A stretch of DNA of 56,567 nt from an uncultured archaeon (GTDB lineage Archaea > Halobacteriota > Halobacteria > Halobacteriales > Haloferacaceae), in the NCBI GenBank assembly GCA_937138675.1, contig CAKZPG010000046.1, positions 1 through 56,567 of the forward strand, read 5' to 3'. Both the position numbers and the translations under genes were made by a program. A model generated the notes under the pieces. It saw only the letters and a list, made by a program, of their open reading frames with translations. It had not been told where the DNA came from and did no database searches. Below, in pieces: positions 39,724-49,503 of the stretch; position 1 is the stretch's first letter; the number at the start of each line of letters is the position of its first letter.

Positions 39724-40300
39724 TGTCACAGCCGCGCGAGGGGAGGTCCTCATCGGCAAAAGGCACGTCCTCGCCAGAGAGAACCGCAGCCACGGCCTCG
39801 CGCATGTGGAACCGGTCTGGATCATCGTCAGGCGACATCGCGTTGTCGATTCGACCGTGGTATGCAAGGCTGAACACGGCACCCTCGCGCGCGAACAGGA
39901 ATGGGTCGGGCGTACAGACCGCGCCGTAGGCCCGCGCCACCTCGTGACTCTCGTCCCGGAGGTAGGCGTCGTAGGCAACTGTTCCGCTCTCGACGTACTC
40001 CACCATCCGTTCGAACGAATCGTCTGGCTTCCGCGTGTCGTCGTTCGAATTGATGCCGACGACCGCGAGGTCGTCGTACGTCGCCGCAAGGTGGTTCAAC
40101 TCCTCGAACTTCGCCTTCGCGTACGGGCAGTGGTTGCAGGTGAAGACGGCGAGCAGTGCGGCGTAGTCGGCGTAGTCCGCGAGCGAGTGTGTCGCCCCGT
40201 CCGTGCCGGGGAGCGAGAACTCCGGTGCCGGGTCGCCGATGGTCAGATCGGAATCAGAGTCGGTGAGAGTCACGCCTGTCGGTTGGCTCCCGACACTCAA
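39707..40300 (-). CDS. Thioredoxin/peroxiredoxin-like protein
   Basis: GDPAPEFSLPGTDGATHSLADYADYAALLAVFTCNHCPYAKAKFEEL. Confidence 0.88.
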   Translation of the reverse strand: MSVGSQPTGVTLTDSDSDLTIGDPAPEFSLPGTDGATHSLADYADYAALLAVFTCNHCPYAKAKFEELNHLAATYDDLAVVGINSNDDTRKPDDSFERMVEYVESGTVAYDAYLRDESHEVARAYGAVCTPDPFLFAREGAVFSLAYHGRIDNAMSPDDDPDRFHMREAVAAVLSGEDVPFADEDLPSRGCDIKWRR

Positions 40301-40577
40301 ATCCGTTCTGTCAGCTCCGGAATCGACCGGCTCGGGGGTAGTGGCCTCTCTCGCAGCCGTTCGACCGGCGACCGCTGTCTGTCAGAAGCGAGGCGGGCCT
40401 GTCGCCCCCCCAGTGAAACATCGTGCATCCAGACTGTGACGCTGTCGTAGTCGGAACACATGGGGGGCGCCTCTCGGCCCATCTGGTGTTCGGCGGCAGA
40501 CTGTAGCGGATATCATATATAACCGGGAGACGAGAACTCGGCCGCTCTGCGCAGTATGGCGCCGGGGACCTTGTCGG

Positions 40578-41963
40578 CTACCGCTTCCCTAGAGCCTCCT
40601 CGAACACTCGCTGTGCGCGCTCGTAGCCATGGTTCCGGCCGACGATCGGGTCGGGGTAGTCGGGTGCGAGGTCGGCACGCTTCGCGTCCGTGAGTGTCGG
40701 CCAGTCGACGATCGCGTCCGCGGTGACGTCGCGCAGTTCGGGGACGTACGACTTTACGTAGGTCGCCTCCGCGTCGTACTTCGCCATCTGGCTCACGGGA
40801 TCGAAGATCCGCACGTCGACGGAGTCGGTGCCGGTCGAGGCGGTCCACTGCCAGTTGCCGTAGTTCGACGCGTAGTCGTGGTCGACGAGTTTCTCGAGGA
40901 ACTGCCGGGCGCCTCGCCGCCAATCGACGAGCAGGTGTTTCGTGAGGAAGCTCGCAACGACCTGCCGCGGCCGGTTGTGGATATACCCCTCTGCCTCAAG
41001 TTGGCGCATTCCAGCGTCGACGAGCGGGTAGCCCGTCTCGCCGCGTGTCCACGCCTCGAACCCCGCTTCGTCGTCGCGCCACGCAATCTCGTTCGGGAAG
41101 GTCGTGTAGTTGCGCTCGCCCAGTCCGGGGTTGTGAGCAAGGAGGTGGTAGTTGTGCTCGCGCCACGAGAGCTCGTAGCGGTATTTATTGATATTCTTCC
41201 GTTCGCGCCCGTAGACGGCGTCGTAGCGGTCGCTCGCTCCGGCCCAGACCTCACGGATCCCGATCATCCCCGCGGCAAGATACGGCGACAGCCGCGAGAC
41301 GGCCTGTGTCGGGGTCTCGACTGCCCGCGCGAGGTCGTCGCGGGTGTCATTATAGCTGTAGATCCCAGTGTCGAGAAACTCGTCGAACCGTTCGCGCGCG
41401 GCCGCAGAGCCCGCGTCGGGCAGGTCGATGTCCACGTTGGGCACGGGGACGGTCGTCCCATCGTCGACCGAAGCGAGCGCGTCGGGGTCGGGTTCTGCGT
41501 ACGGCGTCGCCTTCGGGGAGCGTTCCCAGTCGCCGTAGAACTGCGAGTGGGTCGAGTACGACGCGTCGAGTCGCCCGGGGTCGACCAGCACGAGGTCGGT
41601 GCGGGGCTCGGTATCGACGTCAGTTCCGGCGAACTGCTCCTCGACCGCCTGCTGTCGGTCGCGCCGCGACGGCCGGTAGTGTTCGCCGTAGTAGACCGCG
41701 TCGGCGTCGACCGCGTCGGCCAGCGAGGCAAGTTCCGTGGCGGTGTCGCCCGACCTGACAATCAGGTCACTTCCGAGTTCGCGGTACCGCTCTTTCAGTG
41801 CCCGCACGCCACGCATCTGGAAGCCGTAGTGGCGTCGGCCGACAGGTCCGAACGCGTCAGCGTCGTAGACGTACACCGGGAGGACCGTATCGTCTCGGGC
41901 CGCGACACTGAGGCCGACGACGTCGCGGGTCCGGAGGTCACGCTGGTGCCAGAAGAGTCGCAC
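40578..41963 (-). CDS. Deoxyribodipyrimidine photolyase / cryptochrome (class I type)
   Basis: VRLFWHQRDLRTRDVVGLS; WREHNYHLLAHNPGLGERNYTTFPNEIAWRDDEAGFEAWTRGETGYPLVDAGMRQLEAEGYIHNRPRQVVASFLTKHLLVDWRRGA. Confidence 0.95.
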   Translation of the reverse strand: MRLFWHQRDLRTRDVVGLSVAARDDTVLPVYVYDADAFGPVGRRHYGFQMRGVRALKERYRELGSDLIVRSGDTATELASLADAVDADAVYYGEHYRPSRRDRQQAVEEQFAGTDVDTEPRTDLVLVDPGRLDASYSTHSQFYGDWERSPKATPYAEPDPDALASVDDGTTVPVPNVDIDLPDAGSAAARERFDEFLDTGIYSYNDTRDDLARAVETPTQAVSRLSPYLAAGMIGIREVWAGASDRYDAVYGRERKNINKYRYELSWREHNYHLLAHNPGLGERNYTTFPNEIAWRDDEAGFEAWTRGETGYPLVDAGMRQLEAEGYIHNRPRQVVASFLTKHLLVDWRRGARQFLEKLVDHDYASNYGNWQWTASTGTDSVDVRIFDPVSQMAKYDAEATYVKSYVPELRDVTADAIVDWPTLTDAKRADLAPDYPDPIVGRNHGYERAQRVFEEALGKR

Positions 41964-42036
41964 GCGATCGGTAGGGGCTCCGCCCACGAGACTCCTTCGA
42001 CCGACGGGCGACTCGACGGGTCCTGGGACTTGACAC

Positions 42037-42059
42037 CCTCCCCGCGCTAAACCGCGAGG
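42037..42059. mobile_element. Solo IS200/IS605-like end hairpin
   Basis: ttgacaccctccccgcgctaaaccgcgagg. Confidence 0.45.
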
Positions 42060-42112
42060 CTCTCCCTTCGATTCTCCATAATCCGTTTGCCCCAGAGCCA
42101 CGTAGGGCTCCT

Positions 42113-42778
42113 GTGACAGACGCCCGAGACACGCTCCCCAGGGAGTCGCTCTCGCCGCTCGCCGCCCGCCTCGACCGCGTGTGTGCCCGCCACGGCTACG
42201 ACCTCCCGGCGGCCGCAGACGCGATAGACGCCGCCGTCTCCGGCGACGGCGGACTCTTCGACCCGTCGACAAGCTCAACCGAACTTGCGGCGGCGGCCGA
42301 GGCCCGTCTCGCGGCACCCACGCCACCGTCCCGGCCAGCGCTCGTGTTCGGCGACGGCAGAGCGGTTCTCTACACTGACGGGAGTTCGCAGGGCAACCCC
42401 GGCCCGGCCGGCGCAGGCGCAGTCGTCTGCGACGGCGACGGCAACCCGCTCGTCCGACTCGGACGGCCCGTCGGGTCGCACGCGGGCAACAACACTGCCG
42501 AGTACGCGGCGCTCGGTCTCGGCCTCGCCGAACTCCTCGCCCGGGGCGACCCAGCGCCTGCGGTCGTCGAAGTCAGAATCGACTCCCGGACGGTCATCGA
42601 CGATGTCTGGGGTCACCGCGAAGCCTCGGTCGGCGGCGTTGAGCGCTACCGCCGGCAGATCGCTGCCTTCCTGGCCGAGATCCCGACCCACCGCTATCGC
42701 CACCTCGAGAGCGCGGACCCCAACCCGGCGGACGCGCTCGCGACGGTGGGAGCAGACCTCGCCGCACTCGGACCCTGA
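42113..42778 (+). CDS. rnhA: Ribonuclease HI with N-terminal extension
   Basis: AVLYTDGSSQGNPGPAGAGAVVCDGDGN…NNTAEYAALGLGLAELL. Confidence 0.92.
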   Translation: MTDARDTLPRESLSPLAARLDRVCARHGYDLPAAADAIDAAVSGDGGLFDPSTSSTELAAAAEARLAAPTPPSRPALVFGDGRAVLYTDGSSQGNPGPAGAGAVVCDGDGNPLVRLGRPVGSHAGNNTAEYAALGLGLAELLARGDPAPAVVEVRIDSRTVIDDVWGHREASVGGVERYRRQIAAFLAEIPTHRYRHLESADPNPADALATVGADLAALGP

Positions 42779-42830
42779 CCCCGATCCGCGAGTATATGCC
42801 TGTCTGGGCCTTATTACACGAAACGCACGG

Positions 42831-43733
42831 ATGCTCGGCTACGCCTGTACGAACCACACCCTCCGAGAGCGCGACCCGCCGCTGCGGTGTAACCGCAACA
42901 TGCGCAAGGCGACGTTCGCAGAGCGCGGCCCGTCGTACGCCTCGGAGCTGACGCTCCAGAACTTCGAAGATCTCCACGCGATCCTGCAGTGGAACGCCGA
43001 CCACGACGTTCAGTTCTACCGCTGTACCTCGACGCTCGTCCCGTGGAACTCGCAGTTCGACCTCGCTGCCCTCCCGGACTACGAAGCCATCCGCGCTGTC
43101 GCCGAACGGTGTGGTGCCAAGATAGAGCGCGAGGAGATGCGCCTGACCTTCCACCCGGACTACTGGTGTCGGCTCGCGAGCGACAGCGCCGACACTCGTG
43201 CGAACTCCGTCAAGGCAGTCGAGTATCACGCCGACTGGCTCGACCTGATGGGCCTCGACCGCTCGCCGTACCACGGGACCGTCGTCCACGTCGGCGCGAC
43301 CTACGGTGACAAGGCCGCCACGGCCGAGCGACTCCGGGACGCCGTCGCGGCCCTCTCGCCTGGCGCACGTGCGCGCCTGACTGTCGAGAACGACGACAAA
43401 GAGAGCCTCTGGAGCGTCCCCGAACTCGTCGACGCCCTCGACGGAACCGACGTGCCCGTCGTCTTCGACTACCATCACCACGCGTTCACCGACCGCGGGC
43501 TGACCTACCGCGAGGCGTTCGACCTCGCGGCCGAGACGTGGGGCGACGTCCGCCCGGCGACACACTACTCCGAGCCGGCGCGGCTTCACGGCGCCGACGC
43601 GCGCCCGCAAGCTCACGCCGAGTTCCCGGCGCACGTCCCAGGGTGGCTCCGCGAGCGCTCAGACGTGATGGTAGAGGCCGACGGCAAGGAGCAGGCGGTG
43701 TTCGGCGTGCGCGACGCCGCGCCAGACGCGTAG
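42831..43733 (+). CDS. uvsE: UV damage endonuclease UvdE/UvsE
   Basis: MLGYACTNHTLRERDPPLRCNRNMRKAT, FYRCTSTLVPW, ARLTVENDDKESLWSVPELVD, PVVFDYHHHAF. Confidence 0.92.
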   Translation: MLGYACTNHTLRERDPPLRCNRNMRKATFAERGPSYASELTLQNFEDLHAILQWNADHDVQFYRCTSTLVPWNSQFDLAALPDYEAIRAVAERCGAKIEREEMRLTFHPDYWCRLASDSADTRANSVKAVEYHADWLDLMGLDRSPYHGTVVHVGATYGDKAATAERLRDAVAALSPGARARLTVENDDKESLWSVPELVDALDGTDVPVVFDYHHHAFTDRGLTYREAFDLAAETWGDVRPATHYSEPARLHGADARPQAHAEFPAHVPGWLRERSDVMVEADGKEQAVFGVRDAAPDA

Positions 43734-43755
43734 CAGCATCCGTCGAGATGACAGG

Positions 43756-44106
43756 TTACATCGTCCCGACCAGCAGTTCCAGCCACCCCAGCGGCGCCAC
43801 AAACCCGTAGACTGCAACGACCCAGAGGAGCGCCGCGATGAGCGGATCGCGATAGGCACCAATGGTAGAGATCATGAAAGCGCTGCCGCCGACGAACAGG
43901 AGCTTCGCTCCAAGCCACAATGCGGGGTGGGTCTCGAGCAGTGACCGGACCACTGCCGAGTCCTCCTCGCCGATCCCGAACGCGTGTACTCCGAGGAGCG
44001 TGAGCGCCGGATCCCAGACAAGATGGGTCAGCACCATGGCGGCCAGCCCTGCGGCCCCGACTGTCACTGCCCGAGAGCGGTCGCCACGCACAGAGTCATC
44101 GGTCAC
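43756..44106 (-). CDS. Hypothetical membrane protein
   Basis: Several hydrophobic helices; no motif recognised. Confidence 0.6.
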   Translation of the reverse strand: MTDDSVRGDRSRAVTVGAAGLAAMVLTHLVWDPALTLLGVHAFGIGEEDSAVVRSLLETHPALWLGAKLLFVGGSAFMISTIGAYRDPLIAALLWVVAVYGFVAPLGWLELLVGTM

Positions 44107-44230
44107 CCATATGTCTCGACGCCGGTCGGGGTAAACGGCTACGCCGGCGCGAAGATCCCGGTCGTGCGTCGGGTCACGGTGCCGGTCACAACCGCCGAGG
44201 GGTTATCCGTCCCGAACACGTCTCAGTTGT

Positions 44231-44668
44231 GTGGCAAACAACATCACCGTGACGGACTCGTACATCGAGTCAACCGAGCGCGTCCAGCCAGACCAAGCGA
44301 ACAACTACGAGAACGCTCACGGGGGCGAGATCGTGAAACTGATGGACGAACTCGCGGCCATTGCGGCGATGCGGATCGCTGGCGAGACGTGTGTGACCGC
44401 ACATATCGGGAGCGTGGACTTTCAGGCGCCGCTCCCGGTCGGTCACGTCGCCACACTCTCTGCGTACGTCTACGACACCGGCGACACCAGTCTCGACGTA
44501 CGCGTCAACGTCGAGGGGAGCGACCCTCGGACCGACGGGACGGAGACGACCACCTCTGCGTGTTTCACGCTGGTCGCCGTCGACGCCGACGGGCGGCCCG
44601 TCAAAGTGCCAGAGGTCGTCGCCGAAACTGACCGCGAACACGAACTGGTCGCGGCTGCGCCCTGTTGA
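44231..44668 (+). CDS. Acyl-CoA thioesterase (hotdog fold)
   Basis: NENAHGG-like NNYENAHGGEIVKLMDELAAIAAMRIAGETCVTAHIGSVDFQAPL. Confidence 0.88.
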   Translation: MANNITVTDSYIESTERVQPDQANNYENAHGGEIVKLMDELAAIAAMRIAGETCVTAHIGSVDFQAPLPVGHVATLSAYVYDTGDTSLDVRVNVEGSDPRTDGTETTTSACFTLVAVDADGRPVKVPEVVAETDREHELVAAAPC

Positions 44669-44866
44669 ACCGGAGCACGCGCTGAGCGACGACGCGTGCG
44701 ACCGGAGACCAAACGGAACCGGGCGGAACGGGCACACCGTACAGTCGACAGCAGTGCGAGCGCTCTGGCACCACCGCGGTGTGACGCCGGAGCCACGCTC
44801 TGGTCTCGCAAGCTCCGGAGACGTCCTGTCGCCGGCGTTATTCGTCCTGCTCGCGTAACGCCGGTA

Positions 44867-46063
44867 ATGCCAGAGTGTGTGGTTCTCGCCCGGCGCGACG
44901 GGCCCGACGCGACGGCCCCGACACCGGCGCTCACGGCGCTTCTGCGCCGACTCGGGGGCGAGGTCGTTGCGAGGGCGTCGCAGTCGCGCCGTGAACACAA
45001 CCACTACGCGGTGGGACCGGCCCTCGTCGATCAGGTTCGTGCGCACTGTCGCGACCACGACGCGGACACGGTTGTTGTCGACGGCCACCTCCACGAGGGA
45101 CAGGTCGTCGACCTCGCAGACGCACTTCCAGTCGAGACCGTCTGGGACCGCCGCGACGTCGTCTGGGCCGCCCTCGCCGCGGGGGGTAACGACGTAGCGG
45201 CGGCGCGACGCAGTCTCCGGACGGGACGGGTTGAGCGGCGACGTGTCGCGGCCGCTCGCCGCACCGCGGCTGCTGAGGGACCAGATACCGACGATGGCCG
45301 ACTCGCAGACCTTGACCGCCGCCGTGACCGGCACGAGGCTGCCCTCGCCGACGCCCGGAAGACAGCCCGCCGGGCGGCGCGCGAGGCGTACACGGACGTC
45401 GACGCTCATGTTGTCGTTGTCGGCGCGACTGACGCGTCGACGACACCGGTCTGGGCCGCGCTGTGCGACCGATCGGTAGAGGAGGAAAATGGAGAGGGAG
45501 CCGACAGCAGGCCGGTTGCCCCGGCGACCGCGACGACCGCCGTGACCCGTCTTGGCGCCTCCAAGGTCGCAGTGAGCGATGGCCCGGGACTGGTCGGCGG
45601 TGACGCGGCGTGGTACGACGGGGTCGTCCCCAACTGGACGGCGACGGTCGAGCGCGCGGCCGTCATCGTCGCCGTCGCCGACGGAACTCGTGCCGGCGCC
45701 GCCCTCCAGAGTGCGTGTGACCGGGTCAACGCGCCGGTCGTTGCCGTGACGCCCGACGCGGCCGCCGCGGTTCCGTCGACACGGGTGACCGCGACGCTGG
45801 CCGACACCGGTGACCGGCCGCCGGTGGACCGACTTCGCGGTGCGGTCGCCGACGCCCTCGCGGAGACAGGACTCGTCGCAACGCTTCCGTACAGAGACGA
45901 GGCGCACACGGTCGTCTCCTGGCTCCACGACCGCGGAACAGTCGCGGCAGTCGACTACGATGACCAGATCACAGTGCGGGTCGCGGTCCCGGCGTCGGCG
46001 ACAGAGGCGGTCCGGTCACGCGTCACGTCGGCCGGTGGGAGCGTCGCAATGGAGTCGGACTGA
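44867..46063 (+). CDS. HflX paralogue lacking recognisable GTP-binding motifs (pseudo-GTPase)
   Basis: C-terminal TVVSWLHDRGTVAAVDYDDQITVRVAVPASATEAVRSRV aligns by eye with SLVSWVHDHGDVETESYKDDHVLLEFRARPSVVERARSRA of HflX at 9615; P-loop position reads VVVVGATDASTTPVWAAL. Confidence 0.7.
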   Translation: MPECVVLARRDGPDATAPTPALTALLRRLGGEVVARASQSRREHNHYAVGPALVDQVRAHCRDHDADTVVVDGHLHEGQVVDLADALPVETVWDRRDVVWAALAAGGNDVAAARRSLRTGRVERRRVAAARRTAAAEGPDTDDGRLADLDRRRDRHEAALADARKTARRAAREAYTDVDAHVVVVGATDASTTPVWAALCDRSVEEENGEGADSRPVAPATATTAVTRLGASKVAVSDGPGLVGGDAAWYDGVVPNWTATVERAAVIVAVADGTRAGAALQSACDRVNAPVVAVTPDAAAAVPSTRVTATLADTGDRPPVDRLRGAVADALAETGLVATLPYRDEAHTVVSWLHDRGTVAAVDYDDQITVRVAVPASATEAVRSRVTSAGGSVAMESD

Positions 46064-46114
46064 CGCCGCCCGGGGCGTGGCAGTAGCGTTTTGACGGCGA
46101 CAGGCCAGTTATTC

Positions 46115-47593
46115 ATGATGGTTCGGCGGCGTGACGGCGACGAGATCGCACTCCTCGACTCGTCGATCCGGACGGTCGGCGGGGCGGTCGTCTCGACGTT
46201 ACTGTACGTTCTAAGCGGGCTGGTCTACGTCGCCGTAACCTCGCCCGCGGCGACGGGGACGTACTTCTTTATCGCTATTGCAACGGCACTGGTGTTGCGC
46301 CCGGTTCGGGGCATCAGCCAGACGCTCCAGAAGATCGGCAGCGAGCGAGGAGAGGACGTCGGGACGTATCTCGGGGTCGCTCTCGGGTTCACGGCGGGGT
46401 ACCTGCTCTTTGGGGGGACGGTCGTCGCTGTCGGAGCGGACCAGATCATTCGCCGGACCGTGTTCACCGCAGAACTACTCGTGCCGAGCAGTCTGTACGC
46501 TGTCGCGCTGGCGCTATCGATGGTGGTCACGAGCTTGGTCGGGGCCATCGGCTACCCAAGCGTGCAGACGTGGCTCAGTGGCACCCAGAGCGCGGCACGG
46601 CTGGCAATTGTCGTGCTGTTCGCCACAGCCGTCGACACCGCCGCCGAGTTGCTACTCATCGGCGTTGGAGTCCGACTCGCACTCTTTCTCCCTGTCGGCC
46701 TGTACCTCGGGGTCGTTCCGCATCGTCCTGACCGGCACGCGATCGGTCGGGCGTGGGCGTTCGCAAGGTGGAGCGTGCCAGACCAGATTCTCGACCGGTT
46801 CTCCTACAACATGCCTGTGTTCGTACTGGGTGTCGTCGCCACGCCCGCCGCAGTTGGGGTCTACGAGGCGGCCGATCGGTTCGCAGACTTCGGCGCCACG
46901 ATCTCGTGGCGGCTTGCCTCGCCGCTGCTCACGAAAGTTAGCGGTGACGTCGCTGCCGGACACGACTACGGCGCATATCTCGACGGGGCGGTCACCGGCG
47001 GCACGGGCGTGACCTTCCTGGTCTGTGGCTATCTCTTGGCCGCACACGATGCCGTCGCCCGGGTCGCGTTCGCCGACGCACAGGCTGCGTTCTCGACGAC
47101 GGTCTTGATTGTCGGCGTGGTGAACGTTCTCCGGGGGTTCTGGACGCTCACGTCGCACGCGATAGAGGGCCTCGGGAAGCCGAGCGTGAGCGTCCGCACG
47201 AAGCTCTATGGACTGGCGGTCAGTGTGCCTATCCCGGTCGTCTTCGGCGCGGAGTTCGGCGCGGTCGCGGGCGCCGTTGGCTACGGAGTGATGAACCTCG
47301 TCGTGTTCGCCTACGTCTGTTACTACGCCCGCGGAGTACTGGGGCAGGTGCCAGTCGCCCTGCCGATGGCAGCACGACTCACGCTCGGCGCGGTCGTCGC
47401 GTACGGACTGACGACCGCCACGATCGCCGGCCTGCGCGCCAGTGAGGTGTCCGAACTCGTCGTCGCAGTCGTGGCCGCGACCGTTTCGGTGGTCGGGTTC
47501 GTGGCCGTAGTGCTCGTCGTGTCGACCCCGGCTCGGATCGTCGCCTGGCGCGTGTTCGAACTGTGTACCGGTCGCGTGAGAACCGGCGGTTGA
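46115..47593 (+). CDS. Polysaccharide flippase / MATE-like lipopolysaccharide biosynthesis protein
   Basis: Polytopic; RPVRGISQTLQKIGSERGEDVGTYLGVALG. Confidence 0.8.
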   Translation: MMVRRRDGDEIALLDSSIRTVGGAVVSTLLYVLSGLVYVAVTSPAATGTYFFIAIATALVLRPVRGISQTLQKIGSERGEDVGTYLGVALGFTAGYLLFGGTVVAVGADQIIRRTVFTAELLVPSSLYAVALALSMVVTSLVGAIGYPSVQTWLSGTQSAARLAIVVLFATAVDTAAELLLIGVGVRLALFLPVGLYLGVVPHRPDRHAIGRAWAFARWSVPDQILDRFSYNMPVFVLGVVATPAAVGVYEAADRFADFGATISWRLASPLLTKVSGDVAAGHDYGAYLDGAVTGGTGVTFLVCGYLLAAHDAVARVAFADAQAAFSTTVLIVGVVNVLRGFWTLTSHAIEGLGKPSVSVRTKLYGLAVSVPIPVVFGAEFGAVAGAVGYGVMNLVVFAYVCYYARGVLGQVPVALPMAARLTLGAVVAYGLTTATIAGLRASEVSELVVAVVAATVSVVGFVAVVLVVSTPARIVAWRVFELCTGRVRTGG

Positions 47594-47778
47594 CGGCTAC
47601 GAGGGCAGGTCGGGGCCGACCGAGGGTACGTGCGTCGGGAACTTGTATAACTCAGTTCTGCGTGCTGAATAAAACTAGTTGACCCCGAGCCAGCCACACG
47701 TGTCGGAGTCCTTCCTTCGTGAGGTCGTCTCCGGGGGCAACGCGGCTGCACCAGTTCGACGGCTCACACCGCTCGAAT

Positions 47779-48411
47779 TCAGGCCTCACCGGGCGCGCGG
47801 TCGAGTGCAACGCGGAGCGGGTGGTCCGGCGCGAGGTCGTGACCGGCGGCAACGCCGTTGAGTGCTGCCGCGGCCGGCGACTCGCGGACTGCCACGTCGT
47901 CGTAGCCCGCCGTCTTGAGCGGCTCGAAGAGCGTTGCTGTCCCGCGTAGAGTGTACTTCTGGTGGTAGTCTTCCGCGGGGCAGAACTCCGGGAGCCGTTC
48001 GAGCCGCGTCTCGACCGTCTGAGGGGCAAACCCCGCTGATTCGAGGTACGTGACCAGCGCGTCGTGCTGTGCCTCCGAGGCGGCGAGCACGACGTTCTGG
48101 TACTGGGTCGTGGCCGTCTGTGTATGTGGGTCGTGGCGGTCGAACACCCACGCGAGGAGGTCCTTGTATGAGAGCCGGTCGGGGTCGTAGTCGACCTGGA
48201 CGACCTCGGTGTGGTCGCCGAGCGCGTGGTAGGTCGGGTCGGGCATCGTCCCGCCGGCGTAGCCCACCCGCGTCCGGACCACTCCGTCTTGCGCCCCAAA
48301 CCACGCGTCCGGGCCCCAGAAACAGCCGAGTCCGAACGTCGCTGTCTCCGTCTTCGCGAGCGGGAGCGCGTCATCATCGTGCGCCTCAACGAGCGTCGGC
48401 GTTAGTGACAT
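47779..48411 (-). CDS. msrA: Peptide-methionine (S)-S-oxide reductase MsrA
   Basis: ATFGLGCFWGPDAWFGAQDGVVRTRVGYAGG, YHALGDHTEVVQVDYDP. Confidence 0.95.
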   Translation of the reverse strand: MSLTPTLVEAHDDDALPLAKTETATFGLGCFWGPDAWFGAQDGVVRTRVGYAGGTMPDPTYHALGDHTEVVQVDYDPDRLSYKDLLAWVFDRHDPHTQTATTQYQNVVLAASEAQHDALVTYLESAGFAPQTVETRLERLPEFCPAEDYHQKYTLRGTATLFEPLKTAGYDDVAVRESPAAAALNGVAAGHDLAPDHPLRVALDRAPGEA

Positions 48412-48591
48412 GTGTCGGCTCCGGGTCGGGCGCGAATCAGTCTGGCGGCGGGCCAGTGACCGGACTCCCAACTCCGGGGGTCGACAGTCAGAAAGGTAAC
48501 GACCGACAGGACCAAGCGACGCAGAGAGACGGGCGACGGTGCCTCTCGACCGACGGCGGAGGGTATCGGTCGCGGCATTGGCCAGACCCCG

Positions 48592-49314
48592 CTAGTGGAG
48601 CATGTCGAGCAGGAAGATGGCGAGAAAGCCAATGAAGAAGAGCGTTGTCGAAGTCGGTGTTTCGGGGACCGTCTGAGCCTTCACGAGCAACTCCTCGGTG
48701 ACGAGGTAGAGCAGTGCCGCCGACCCGAACGCGAGGATGACCGCGATAGGTGCGCCGGTCACCCCGTCGAGCGACAGGACACCGACGGTCACACCGACTG
48801 TCAGGAGAAGGCCGAACGCCGCGGGCACGGCGAGTTTCTTGAGCGTCCCGACCCCATTCGGCAGGGCGACGACCCCAGCCACACCGAGGAACAGCACCTC
48901 GATCGCCAGCGCCACGGCGATGAGAACGCCCGTCGCGGCCTCCGCGAGGAACGTGACGCCAATGAGAACGCCGTCGATTATCATATCGATGCCAACGGTA
49001 ATGAGCAGACCGGCCGCACCGGCGAACTCCCCACCGACGTCGCGCTGCTCTATCACTTTGCTTAGCCGGTGGACGCCCAGCATCGTCGCGACGCCGACTG
49101 CGAACCCGAGGACGACGACGAGTGGTGCCCGGTCGTGAACGTCCGGTAGCAGTTCGGCGGCGACCGCGGCGATCACAACGCCAGCGGCGAAGTGCTGGAC
49201 GTTGCTCTCCATCTGCGGCCCCGGCGCGCGGTAGACCGCGACAATGCCACCGACCATCGCGGCGACGACGGCCAGCATCGTGTACGACAGTGCCTGGACG
49301 AGTGTCCCTGTCAT
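48592..49314 (-). CDS. ZIP family metal transporter
   Basis: NVQHFAAGVVIAAVAAELLPDV; polytopic. Confidence 0.85.
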   Translation of the reverse strand: MTGTLVQALSYTMLAVVAAMVGGIVAVYRAPGPQMESNVQHFAAGVVIAAVAAELLPDVHDRAPLVVVLGFAVGVATMLGVHRLSKVIEQRDVGGEFAGAAGLLITVGIDMIIDGVLIGVTFLAEAATGVLIAVALAIEVLFLGVAGVVALPNGVGTLKKLAVPAAFGLLLTVGVTVGVLSLDGVTGAPIAVILAFGSAALLYLVTEELLVKAQTVPETPTSTTLFFIGFLAIFLLDMLH

Positions 49315-49503
49315 TTGTCCCCCCCAAACAGCCGAACTGACATGAATCCGGCCGTTCCGGAACCGCACTCGTCGCCCGTCGTCTGTTCAACGCGCCCCCG
49401 AGACGAGCAGGGCGACGTCCTCGTCCAGCGACCCGGGCTACACGGGCAGAGGTGCCGAGACTCGGGCGATCTACTTAATCCGAAGCCCCGCGCCGCCAAC
49501 CGT

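Noticed and set aside
40629-42050. Plus-strand 473-aa ORF
   Set aside because: Antisense shadow of the photolyase gene.
44270-45928. Long minus-strand ORF (552 aa)
   Set aside because: Antisense to thioesterase and the HflX-like gene; low-quality composition typical of GC-rich antisense frames.
47640-47780. Possible transposase C-terminus (…LTKEGLRHVWLARGQLVLFSTQN*) downstream of msrA
   Set aside because: Too short and no motif that I can name; could equally be intergenic sequence.
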